A stretch of DNA of 64,000 nucleotides, taken from positions 3,680,850 to 3,744,849 of the forward strand of contig NZ_JACBZA010000001.1 in the NCBI RefSeq assembly GCF_013408535.1, in the 5' to 3' direction. The DNA comes from Actinopolymorpha cephalotaxi. GTDB lineage: Bacteria > Actinomycetota > Actinomycetes > Propionibacteriales > Actinopolymorphaceae. Both the position numbers and the translations under genes were made by a program. Shown piece by piece: positions 28,629-37,839 of the stretch (positions are counted from its first letter, which is position 1; every line of letters begins with the position of its first letter). Below the pieces are notes generated by a model. That model made no database searches and was not told the DNA's origin. It was given only the letters and a program-made list of their open reading frames with translations.

Positions 28629-29165
28629 GTGCGCAAGGTCGTCGTGTACGAACTGTTGTCCCTCGACGGAGTCGCGGAGAGTCCCGACGACTTCATCACC
28701 ACCTGGGACGACGAGATGGACGCCAACCTCGCCGCGGTGATCAAGGGGCAGGACTCGGTCGTTCTCGGCCGGCGCAGCTACGAGGTGTGGGCCGGGTTCT
28801 GGCCGGACAGCGACATCGAGCCGTTCGCGACGTTCATCAACGGAGTCGAGAAGTACGTCGCCACCTCCACCCCGCTCGATCGGGACTGGGCCAACTCGAA
28901 CGTGATCGACGGCGACCTGGTCGAGTTCGTACGGAAGCTGAAGAACCAGCCCGGTGCCGAGATCGGCGTACACGCGAGCATCTCGGTCGCCCGGGCACTG
29001 CTGGCCTCGGGCGTCGTCGACGAGCTCAGGCTGGTGATCGCACCGGCGATCGCGGGCAGCGGGCAGCGGCTTCTCGAAGGCCTGCCGGCGATTCGGCTCG
29101 AGTCGATCGAGAGCACGACCTCACCGAGCGGAAGTCTGCTCGTCCGCTACCAGGTCATCGGGTAG
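28629..29165 (+). CDS. Dihydrofolate reductase family (RibD C-terminal-like) protein
   Basis: 178 aa from a GTG at 28629 with GAGGAG upstream. The RibD_C/DHFR-like fold is shown by KVVVYELLSLDGVAESPDDF, VVLGRRSYEVWAGFWP, the central GAEIGVHASISVARALLASG and VDELRLVIAPAIAGSGQRLLE. These stand-alone proteins (YwjB/YyaP type) bind NADPH but their substrates are mostly unknown; they are not true folate reductases. The gene is probably separate from the flavodoxins, having its own 214-base leader. Confidence 0.86.
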   Translation: MRKVVVYELLSLDGVAESPDDFITTWDDEMDANLAAVIKGQDSVVLGRRSYEVWAGFWPDSDIEPFATFINGVEKYVATSTPLDRDWANSNVIDGDLVEFVRKLKNQPGAEIGVHASISVARALLASGVVDELRLVIAPAIAGSGQRLLEGLPAIRLESIESTTSPSGSLLVRYQVIG

Positions 29166-29222
29166 GCGAGCAGCCCGTCGCCGAACGCACCGCCCGGAGC
29201 CGCGCGGAGCCGCCCAGAGCCG

Positions 29223-29807
29223 TCAGGCACCAGGGCGCGCCTGACCGGTCAACGGCCGGCTTCGCGCGGTGCGTTCGGCGAGGTGGGCGAGGTTGAGCAG
29301 TTCGGCCCGCATCATCACCAGGTCGCCCCAACCCAGCAGGGACTGGCGTAGCCGTGCGGCGGGGTGTCGTGCGGGTGGCAGGACGAGCTTTGCCACCAGC
29401 CGGGTCTTGTCCTGCCCCGGCGACGCGTGCGGGTCCGGTCTCACCGTGTACGTGATCGCCAGCTCGCCGAACGCGCGGCGTCCTGCCCGGTCGGTCAGCA
29501 GCAGCGTGAGGTGCTGGTCGTAGGTGAACTCGGCCAGGGTGAAGATCCGCACGAATCGCTGGCCGACCTCGAGGTGTTCGGCCCCGGGCGTGAGCTGACG
29601 TGGGCTCCGCCGGCCGCGGTTGTCCACCAGGTCGTAGCTGTAGGGCGCAACCTTCAGTTGACACAGCCAGCGAAAGACCGTGGGTACGTCGGCGCGTGCC
29701 GTCACAGCCCGGAAATACGCAGTCGTAGGACCGTCGAAGTACTCGTCGCATGGGTACTCCGCGACCATCTCCTCCGGCCGGGCACCCCACACCTGCGGCA
29801 ACCTCAT
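29223..29807 (-). CDS. Hypothetical SRPBCC-like protein
   Basis: 194 aa from the ATG at 29807 with a strong GGAGGAG site. The order MVAEYPCDEYFDGPTTAYFRAV (residues about 14-35), VFRWLCQLKVAPYSYDLVDN, FVRIFTLAEFTYDQHLTLLL, AITYTVRP and a final long helix (LGWGDLVMMRAELLNLAHL) resembles SRPBCC/START-like lipid- or ligand-binding domains. No catalytic residues can be assigned. Two tandem palindromes just upstream suggest tight repression by an unidentified regulator. The Arg-rich tail is probably disordered. Confidence 0.68.
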   Translation of the reverse strand: MRLPQVWGARPEEMVAEYPCDEYFDGPTTAYFRAVTARADVPTVFRWLCQLKVAPYSYDLVDNRGRRSPRQLTPGAEHLEVGQRFVRIFTLAEFTYDQHLTLLLTDRAGRRAFGELAITYTVRPDPHASPGQDKTRLVAKLVLPPARHPAARLRQSLLGWGDLVMMRAELLNLAHLAERTARSRPLTGQARPGA

Positions 29808-29832
29808 GTCGTCTCCTCCAACATTCGGAACC

Positions 29833-29856
29833 GTTTTGGAGAGCGTACTCCAAAAC
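29833..29856. promoter_or_regulatory. Palindromic operator 1 (GTTTTGGAG-N6-CTCCAAAAC)
   Basis: Perfect 9-base arms, GTTTTGGAG at 29833-29841 and CTCCAAAAC at 29848-29856, separated by 6 bases. It lies 26 bases upstream of the SRPBCC-like start codon, in the region where its promoter must be. A second copy is 31 bases away. The form is that of a dimeric helix-turn-helix repressor site (TetR, MarR or PadR type). Confidence 0.75.
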
Positions 29857-29865
29857 AGATGTCAC

Positions 29866-29885
29866 TTTGGAGGGATGTCTCCAAA
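29866..29885. promoter_or_regulatory. Palindromic operator 2 (TTTGGAG-N6-CTCCAAA)
   Basis: Same half-sites and same 6-base spacer as the neighbouring site: TTTGGAG at 29866-29872 and CTCCAAA at 29879-29885. The centres of the two sites are 31 bases apart, close to three helical turns, so two dimers could bind on one face of the DNA. Confidence 0.72.
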
Positions 29886-29908
29886 ACACTCGCCGACCGG
29901 GACTGATC

Positions 29909-32050
<2,142 letters not shown>

Positions 32051-32256
32051 GTGTTCGAGTTTACCGGGCAAGATCGGCTCAGGCGTGCGGGAAACCCCTT
32101 ACCCACAAGACGAATCAAGGTAGATCTCAAGCTACGCGCACGGCCGACCCAAGCGGTCGTTCGTACAACCAAAGTCTTCCCGTCGTCGGCTTGCCCAGAA
32201 ATCGGTGTCCTCACCGTCCCGCGTCACCAGACGGCCGCCGCTCCTACACTCACCCC

Positions 32257-32844
32257 ATGGGAAGACCACCACGGCACGACGTCGACGGGTTGCTGGACGC
32301 CGCGGCCACCCTGGTCGCCGACGCGGGCCCGCGCGCGGTCACGGTGGCGGCGGTCGCCCGCGCGGCCGGAGCGCCCAGCGGCTCGGTCTACCACCGCTTC
32401 CCGGGCCGTCCGGCGCTGCTCGCGGCGCTGTGGTTGCGTTCCCTGGAAAGGTTCCAGGCGGGTTTCCTGGTCGCGGTCGAGCAGGACACCCCACTCACTG
32501 CCGCGCGGTCCGCCGCTCGCCACATCGTCGCCTGGAGCCGGGCGAATCCCGCCGATGCGACGATCCTGCTGTACGCCGCCGACGACTTCGACGCGCCGGA
32601 GTGGCCCGAGGAGGACCGCGAGCGGCACCGCCGCGGCAACCGCCGGGTGGCCCGCGCCGTCGGTGAGATCGGCCGTGGACTCGGCCGGACCTCCGACCGC
32701 GACAAGGAGTTGCTACGGATGGCGATCGTGGATCTGCCGTACTCCGTCGTACGCCGGTACTACCGCTCCGGGCAGCGAATCCCCCGCCACGCCGAGGATC
32801 TCGCCGCCGAGTGCGCCGCCACCCTGCTGCAGGCCTCGTCCTGA
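32257..32844 (+). CDS. TetR/AcrR-family transcriptional regulator
   Basis: 195 aa from the ATG at 32257. The N-terminal helix-turn-helix is GLLDAAATLVADAGPRAVTVAAVARAAGAPSGSVYHRFPGRPALLAAL, typical of TetR. The ligand domain has no recognised subgroup. No Shine-Dalgarno is present; TACACT about 8 bases upstream of the ATG could be the -10 of a leaderless transcript, common in actinomycetes. The DUF2306 membrane gene converges on it with 31 bases between stops, so the target is more likely elsewhere or itself. Confidence 0.88.
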   Translation: MGRPPRHDVDGLLDAAATLVADAGPRAVTVAAVARAAGAPSGSVYHRFPGRPALLAALWLRSLERFQAGFLVAVEQDTPLTAARSAARHIVAWSRANPADATILLYAADDFDAPEWPEEDRERHRRGNRRVARAVGEIGRGLGRTSDRDKELLRMAIVDLPYSVVRRYYRSGQRIPRHAEDLAAECAATLLQASS

Positions 32845-32848
32845 CGCC

Positions 32849-32863
32849 GCCCGAATATCGGGC
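32849..32863. terminator. Short hairpin between convergent tetR and DUF2306 genes
   Basis: GCCCGA (32849-32854) and TCGGGC (32858-32863) with a 3-base loop fill the 31-base space between the two stop codons. The stem is short, so this is a tentative terminator. Confidence 0.4.
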
Positions 32864-32875
32864 CGGAATCCGCCG

Positions 32876-33571
32876 TCAATCGGCCACTCCCGGCGTGCGG
32901 ACCAGCGTGTCCGGCCGGGGCATGCCCGCGCCCGATCGGCGCCGTCTGATGAGGACTTCCACCACGAGGAGATTGACGATCCAGCCGAGAGCCTGGCCGA
33001 CAGGGATGGTGCCCGAGGCCTTGTCCGCGATGGAGCCCGCGCCGGTGCTGAAGGGGATCTGGGCAATGAGCAGCAGCGGGACGAGGACGCGTGAGGTGAC
33101 GGCGAGGAACGTGAGGGCGTAGTTGCGCATCATCCAGTTCCGATGGCCGCGGTAGTCGCCGTGGCGAACCGCACGGTAGGCGAGCGCGCCGGTGACGAGC
33201 CAGAGGACGGCGGGGACGGTCAGGCCGATCTGGGTGACGATGCGACCGGACAGCAGGGCCACGGGTACGGCGGCGAGCGCCGAGGGAAGAACTCCGGCGA
33301 GCAGGTAGCCGCGGCCGATCGTGCGATGGACCCGTCTGCGTGCCCGGATGGCGGGCACGAACTGGAGCGGGCCCAGGACGAGGGCGACGAGCGCGGTGAA
33401 GATGTGCGCGACAAGGAGGGCGTAGTGGCCCTCGCCGTAGACGTCCAGGCGGCTGTTGTCGATGTCCAGGAGCAGGTAGGGGCTGACGAGCACCGCGCCG
33501 AAGACGACGGCGACGACGAACGTCAACCACGCCTTGCGGGCCTTTCCCGGCCTGGCCGGCTCACCGGTCAT
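32876..33571 (-). CDS. DUF2306 membrane protein
   Basis: 231 aa with AAGGGGAA upstream of the ATG at 33571. Six to seven membrane segments; the family words are GHYALLVAHIFTALVALVLGPLQFVPAIRARRRVHRTIGRGYLLAG and AVRHGDYRGHRNWMMRNYALTFLAVTSRV, with conserved His residues on membrane faces that could bind haem or a metal. Function is unknown for the family. It sits between a convergent TetR and a downstream two-component system encoded on the same strand further right; the 53-base gap to the regulator stop allows read-through from that operon. Confidence 0.85.
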   Translation of the reverse strand: MTGEPARPGKARKAWLTFVVAVVFGAVLVSPYLLLDIDNSRLDVYGEGHYALLVAHIFTALVALVLGPLQFVPAIRARRRVHRTIGRGYLLAGVLPSALAAVPVALLSGRIVTQIGLTVPAVLWLVTGALAYRAVRHGDYRGHRNWMMRNYALTFLAVTSRVLVPLLLIAQIPFSTGAGSIADKASGTIPVGQALGWIVNLLVVEVLIRRRRSGAGMPRPDTLVRTPGVAD

Positions 33572-33624
33572 GTGTTCCCCTTGGTCAGCGAAGACTTGGC
33601 CCGTTGGGGCGTCGTACGGCGGTG

Positions 33625-34302
33625 TCAGTTGTCGTGGTTCCAGCCCGCTGTGACCAGTCCGGTCTCGTACGCGAAGATCACCAGCTGCGCCCGGCTGCGC
33701 AGGTCCAGCTTGGTCATGGCGCGGCTGACATGGCTGCGCACCGTGGCTTCGCTCAGGAACAGGTGACCCGCGATCGCTTCGTTGTCCATACCGCGGGCGA
33801 CCAGGATCGCCACCTCACGCTCCCGGTCGGTGAGCTCGTCACCGCGGTAGCCATGGTCGGGACGGGGTGGCCTGGACCGTCGGGCGTACTCCGCGATGAG
33901 CCGGCGGGTCACACTGGGAGACAGGATCGAGTCGCCGGCGGCCGCGACGCGCACAGCATCGACCAGGTCCTGCGGTCTGCTGTGCTTGAGCAGGAAGCCG
34001 CACGCCCCGGACCTCAGCGCCTCGAAGACGTACTCGTCCAGCTCGAACGTGGTGAGGATGATGATCCTCACGTGGGCCGTGGCCGGGTCCGCGGTGAGCG
34101 CCCTGGTGGCCTCGAGGCCGTCGAGCCCGGGCATCCGGATGTCCATCAGGACGACGTCCGGGTCGGTGGCGCGGACCTGCTCGAGCGCCTCCGTTCCGTC
34201 GCCGGCCTCGCCGACGATCGCGATGTCGCCCTCCCCGTCGAGGATGGCGGCGAACCCGCCCCGTACGAGTGGCTGGTCGTCGACCAACAGGACACGGGTC
34301 AC
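33625..34302 (-). CDS. LuxR/NarL-family response regulator
   Basis: 225 aa from a GTG at 34302. The receiver domain has the acidic pair and phosphorylation site in VLLVDDQPLVRGGF and VVLMDIRMPGLDGLEA (Asp about residue 54), then LTTFELDEYVFEAL and K in GFLLKHS. The C-terminal LuxR helix-turn-helix is LTDREREVAILVARGMDNEAIAGHLFLSEATVRSHVSRAMTKLDLRSR. Its start codon overlaps the stop of the histidine kinase gene by four bases (GTGA), so the pair is co-translated. The same C-terminal sequence survives as a relic at 18015-18107. Confidence 0.95.
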   Translation of the reverse strand: MTRVLLVDDQPLVRGGFAAILDGEGDIAIVGEAGDGTEALEQVRATDPDVVLMDIRMPGLDGLEATRALTADPATAHVRIIILTTFELDEYVFEALRSGACGFLLKHSRPQDLVDAVRVAAAGDSILSPSVTRRLIAEYARRSRPPRPDHGYRGDELTDREREVAILVARGMDNEAIAGHLFLSEATVRSHVSRAMTKLDLRSRAQLVIFAYETGLVTAGWNHDN

Positions 34303-35525
34303 GAGCGCTCCATCCTCAGCGGGAGTTCGGCGAGCACCGACCAGGCGAACCCGTCGGCAGGGCCTGCTTTCAGCGTGCCCGCAAGGGTTTCGAGACGGGC
34401 CCGCATGCCTGCGATCCCGTGGCCGCCTCGCGGCAGGCGCGCGGACGGGGGAAGCTGTGGGCCGGCATTGTCGACCCGTACGGTGAGCAGATCCGTGCCG
34501 TAGTCGATCCGAACCCAGGTCGGGACCGGGCCGGCGTGCTTGAGGACGTTCGTCAGGGCCTCCAGCACCACCCGGCTGGCAGCCAGATCGTGCGGGGCGG
34601 GAGCTCTCCGTGGGGTGCCCGTCACCTCGACCCGTACGTCGAGGCCCCCTGCGCGCGCGGCGGAAACCAGGCTCTCGGGCTCGCCGAGTGAGGGCGCAGG
34701 GGCGTGGGTGAGGCGCTCGTCCGGGTCATGCAGGCTGTCGAGGAACGCCTGTACGTCCTCCAGAGCCTGGCGACTCGCCTGCTGCACGGTCCGCAGCGCG
34801 TCGGCGACTCCGTCGCGCTGCGTCGCGTGGAGATGCAGGCCGGCGTTGGACTGGATGTTGATCAACGACAGCTGGTGGCCAAGGACGTCGTGAACTTCCC
34901 CGGCCAGCCGCAGCCGCTGCTCGACGGCTTCGCGGCGAGCCTGGTCCGCCTGCGCCGCGATCGTCATCAGCAGGCGCTGGTGCCGGGCCCGGGCGAGTTC
35001 CTGGCGGTGCCGGAGCAACTCGCCGACCGCAAGCAGGAAGGCCAGCCAGGCCGCCAGTCCGGTGGTGGAAACCAGGGACGAGGAGGCGGCGCCGGACAGC
35101 ACGACGACGCCCAGTCGGGTGAGCAGAGTGCCCACCACGACGGCGTACGCCGCGAGCCTGGCGCCGTTGATCGTGGCGCTGATCACCGCCACGATCAACG
35201 GCCCGTAGACCGGCCCGTCGGGGAATCCGCCGAGCAGGTAGGCCCAGGTAACGGCCACGCATCCCGCGAGCACGAGCGTCGGTTGTCGCCGTCGCCACCA
35301 CAGCAGGGCAGGGCCGGCGAGCAGAAGCAGGGTCCCGGGTCCGCCGAGCACTCCCGAGGTGCCGTTGTGGGCTGCCACCGCGAGCACGCCGCCGACGTTC
35401 GTCACCAGCGGGCCCAGAACGAGGAGAGCGTCAAGGCCGCGTTGCGCCGCTGTGTCGTCGCGGTCGTCGCGGTCGTCGCGGTCGTCGTGGGTGGAGACCG
35501 AAGCCTCCGCGCGCACTGGTGCCAT
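34299..35525 (-). CDS. Sensor histidine kinase (NarL-type, HisKA_3)
   Basis: 408 aa from the ATG at 35525, chosen for its GGAGGAGG site. The start has a variable DDRDDRDDRDD tract from a 9-base DNA repeat, then about five to six membrane segments (LLVLGPLVTNVGGVLAVA ... AAWLAFLLAVGELLRHR). The dimerisation/phosphoacceptor region is RLRLAGEVHDVLGHQLSLINIQSN with the catalytic His in EVHD; the ATPase domain is seen in VVLEALTNVLKHAG and GHGIAGMRARLETLAG. It phosphorylates the LuxR regulator encoded by the overlapping next gene. The signal is unknown; no sensor domain outside the membrane is evident. Confidence 0.93.
   Translation of the reverse strand: MAPVRAEASVSTHDDRDDRDDRDDTAAQRGLDALLVLGPLVTNVGGVLAVAAHNGTSGVLGGPGTLLLLAGPALLWWRRRQPTLVLAGCVAVTWAYLLGGFPDGPVYGPLIVAVISATINGARLAAYAVVVGTLLTRLGVVVLSGAASSSLVSTTGLAAWLAFLLAVGELLRHRQELARARHQRLLMTIAAQADQARREAVEQRLRLAGEVHDVLGHQLSLINIQSNAGLHLHATQRDGVADALRTVQQASRQALEDVQAFLDSLHDPDERLTHAPAPSLGEPESLVSAARAGGLDVRVEVTGTPRRAPAPHDLAASRVVLEALTNVLKHAGPVPTWVRIDYGTDLLTVRVDNAGPQLPPSARLPRGGHGIAGMRARLETLAGTLKAGPADGFAWSVLAELPLRMERS
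35453..35490. repeat. 9-base tandem repeat in the histidine kinase N-terminus
   Basis: GGTCGTCGC is repeated about four times near 35455-35488 and encodes DDR units. It is likely to vary in copy number in frame. Confidence 0.75.
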
Positions 35526-35839
35526 CGTCGCCTCCTCCGGATCGGTACCCATGCTCACCCGAATCGGCCCCGTGCGCGTCATCCCTGAGCTGAACCGGTC
35601 CTACATCAGCGGGATGAGGGACAGGCGTACGGACGCAACGCTCGCGCGCCGCCGACGTCCACCACTGCCCCGCCGAGCGCGGCCGGGTGGGGCCGGGCCT
35701 GGGCCACGAGGTGCGCGGTTGTGGAGAGGACGTCGCAACTTCGAACCGATGAGCGGCCACGAACCCGCCAGGCACGCTGGAGCGGCGGTTCGATCCCGTC
35801 CGCAGCCACTTCCTCGCCACCGCAGAAGGAGGCTGTGAC
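35526..35839. other. Divergent intergenic region upstream of the histidine kinase
   Basis: About 314 bases. It holds the promoter of the two-component operon (minus) and of the frameshifted membrane gene (plus, AAGGAGG at about 35825-35832). A segment near 35780-35800 resembles a tRNA T-arm but the rest of a tRNA is absent. No gene is supported. Confidence 0.5.
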
Positions 35840-36366
35840 GTGACAGTCCAGACACCGCGCGACGATCACCGACCGTTGGATTCGGCGCAGTCATCCCCAC
35901 GCACCTGGGCAACCTGGACCGCGATCGGCCGTACCCACGGCCGGCACCAGCTGCTCCTGATCGCCACCTGCGCAGCCCTGGTCCTGGCCGCCATCGGTGA
36001 CGAAGCTCCCGGCTATGACGGGCCCGGCCCGTTCATCGACCTCGCGCTCGCCGTGATGGTGGCGCTGGTCTGGTGGCGGTTCGTCCCGCTGGTCGTCGTC
36101 GCGGCGAGCGCGTTCTTCCTTGTCGGAGGACTCGCCTCCCCCGGATTCGTGTCCCGGCTGATCCAGCCGGACCGCGCCCTCGACTTCGCCGCCGGCTGGC
36201 TACAGATGCTCAGCTTCGCCGCCGCCGCCGGCTGCGCCGCGGCCTCGGTCATGTACGCCCGTCGCACACCTCCGCCGCGCAGCTGGCGATGCTGCTGTCG
36301 CCGGCCGTACGCCGGCACCTGGCGCGTCCGCAGGTGCAGGCACCACCCGCTCCCGACACGGTGTGA
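35840..36366 (+). pseudogene. Membrane protein gene with a frameshift
   Basis: A GTG at 35840 with a strong AAGGAGG site opens a frame coding TVQTPRDDHRPLDSAQS, then three membrane segments (QLLLIATCAALVLAAIG; IDLALAVMVALVWWRFVPLVVVA; MLSFAAAAGCAAASVMYARR). Near 36267 the sensible reading changes frame to HTSAAQLAMLLSPAVRRHLARPQ and a stop at 36366; staying in the first frame gives Cys/Arg-rich nonsense that runs into the next gene. One base is gained or lost. It could be a recent mutation or a sequencing error. The family is not recognised; it is divergent from the two-component system and might be its target. Confidence 0.65.
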
Positions 36367-36412
36367 TCAACCGCTGCGTGATCAGCCGCGGCGTGGCCAC
36401 ACCGAGCAGCGC

Positions 36413-36742
36413 TCAGCGGTTGTCGCCACTACCACCCAGGACGCCGCGGTCCTGGCGGCTGGCCAGCTTGGCGAGGTTGCCCGTCGCGATGTCGTCGAGC
36501 GACAGGTCGAGGTAGTCGGCGAGCACCGCGACGTACCACAGCACGTCGCCGAGTTCCTTGGCGATGTGGTCACGGTCGATCCGCGACTCGTCGCTGTCGA
36601 GGTCGCGTACCCACTTCTTGAACTTCTCGGCGATCTCGCCCGACTCACCGACCAGTCCGAGCACCAGGTGGAGAAGCTCGTTCTTCTTGTCCCGCGGCGC
36701 GGCGGTACGCAGAGCGCCGCGCTGGTACTCGTCCAGATCCAT
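36413..36742 (-). CDS. MazG-like nucleotide pyrophosphohydrolase
   Basis: 109 aa, the size of single-domain MazG-like proteins. The all-alpha NTP-PPase motif is clear: LVLGLVGESGEIAEKFKKW (ExxE part) then HIAKELGDVLWYVAVLADYL (ExxD part), which bind the magnesium ions. Such enzymes hydrolyse (d)NTPs, often damaged or alarmone-related, to the monophosphate and pyrophosphate. No toxin or phage neighbour is present, so housekeeping sanitation is the simplest reading. Confidence 0.88.
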   Translation of the reverse strand: MDLDEYQRGALRTAAPRDKKNELLHLVLGLVGESGEIAEKFKKWVRDLDSDESRIDRDHIAKELGDVLWYVAVLADYLDLSLDDIATGNLAKLASRQDRGVLGGSGDNR

Positions 36743-36878
36743 GGCGGACCAGTATGGACCGGAACTCCCGTACGGGCATGCGAACTGCTTTGCACTCTGG
36801 GTGCTCGTCGAGCAGGTGCTCGTCGTCGCCCGGCGTGGCAGGTTGTTGGGGTCGCGCCGGGGTCAGACTGAACGTCCA

Positions 36879-37337
36879 TCAAGGGCGCTTTCTCGGCGGC
36901 TGGGGGATTATGGCGTTGGGGTCGGCGCCGAGGGTGAGGAGCCGCTCACGGAGTTCGCTGTGTTCCCTCGGTGTCAGCGCCATCCACAGGCCAGTTCCTG
37001 TGTCGCTCGCGCTGTAGATCTGCTTGCCGGACTCAGCCCAGCCCTCCGCATTGATTGTGAACGGTGACAGGGCCACCACCAGGTCGAACTGGTCGTCATC
37101 GCCGACATTGACCTCGATGCCTGTGTCACTGGTGTGATGAAGTTCGGCAAGGTCGAGCAGGGCGCGGAGGGCGTCTTGCGCCTGCTGAGGCCACGGACTG
37201 TCGGAGATGGCGTCTATCCAGACGCGCCGAAGCCCTCCGCGCACGACGCGCAGGCCTTCCTGGTGAGCGGCGATCGCGGTGGCCTCATCGGCGTCGTCGT
37301 CAAGAGCGAACGCGGACCGATCGGCCGACATTGCCAC
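36879..37337 (-). CDS. Hypothetical protein
   Basis: 152 aa from a GTG at 37337 with GGGAGG 4 bases upstream; an ATG at 37331 with 10-base spacing is as likely. No family recognised. It begins with an acidic stretch (FALDDDADEATA), followed by a helical part (PWPQQAQDALRALLDLAEL) and a beta-rich part (GIEVNVGDDDQFDLVVALSPFTI; YSASDTGTGLWMALTPREHSELRERL). There is no membrane segment or signal. The DNA is visibly less G+C-rich than its neighbours, which may mean recent acquisition. Its soluble, acidic, two-layer look recalls small immunity or SMI1-like proteins, but that is only an impression. Confidence 0.6.
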   Translation of the reverse strand: MAMSADRSAFALDDDADEATAIAAHQEGLRVVRGGLRRVWIDAISDSPWPQQAQDALRALLDLAELHHTSDTGIEVNVGDDDQFDLVVALSPFTINAEGWAESGKQIYSASDTGTGLWMALTPREHSELRERLLTLGADPNAIIPQPPRKRP

Positions 37338-37443
37338 GGCGCCTCCCTGAGCAGGGTCCTTGACTCGATTCTGGCGGATGAACGTATGGGCGTCGCTGAA
37401 GCGGCAAGGCCGCTCTCGCGATGCCGCGCCCGGATTGCCGGCC

Positions 37444-37839
37444 TCAGGCGCCGTACTCCTCGTCCGTGACGTGCTCCAGCCAGGTCACGACCTGTCCGTT
37501 CTCGTCGGCCTCCTGCATGGCGATGTGTGCCATGTACCGATCGGGGGTCGCACCGTGCCAGTGTTCCTCGCCCGGCTCGATGTAGACGACATCGCCGGGT
37601 CGGATCTCCTGCACGCCGCCTTCGCGGGTGGCGACCAGGCCGATTCCGTCGGTGACGTAGAGGGTCTGGCCCTTGGGGTGGTGGTGCCACGCGGTGCGCG
37701 CGCCCGGGGAGAACCGCACGTGCGCGCAGCCGATCGCCGTCTGCTGATCGGGGGTTCGGACGCTATCGACCTGGACGGTGCCGGTGAACTGCGCCTGCGG
37801 TCCGGCTGCCGTCTTACCGCCGCTTCGGGTGTACTTCAC
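37444..37839 (-). CDS. Cupin-domain protein
   Basis: 131 aa from a GTG at 37839 with AAAGGAGA upstream. The small cupin barrel has its metal site in TAWHHHPKGQTLYVTDG and PGDVVYIEPGEEHWHGA. It resembles YhhW-like or carboxymuconolactone-associated quercetinase/cupin proteins that protect against or process reactive carbonyl compounds; the reaction is not known. Its start overlaps the stop of the MFS exporter gene by four bases (GTGA), so the two are made together, under the TetR operator further right. Confidence 0.88.
   Translation of the reverse strand: MKYTRSGGKTAAGPQAQFTGTVQVDSVRTPDQQTAIGCAHVRFSPGARTAWHHHPKGQTLYVTDGIGLVATREGGVQEIRPGDVVYIEPGEEHWHGATPDRYMAHIAMQEADENGQVVTWLEHVTDEEYGA

Noticed and set aside
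35735-35830. tRNA-like segment (GGCGG-TTCGATC-CCGTC, with GIEPPLQR in the antisense frame)
   Set aside because: Only a T-arm-like piece is present; counting back gives no anticodon loop with U33 and no matching acceptor arm.
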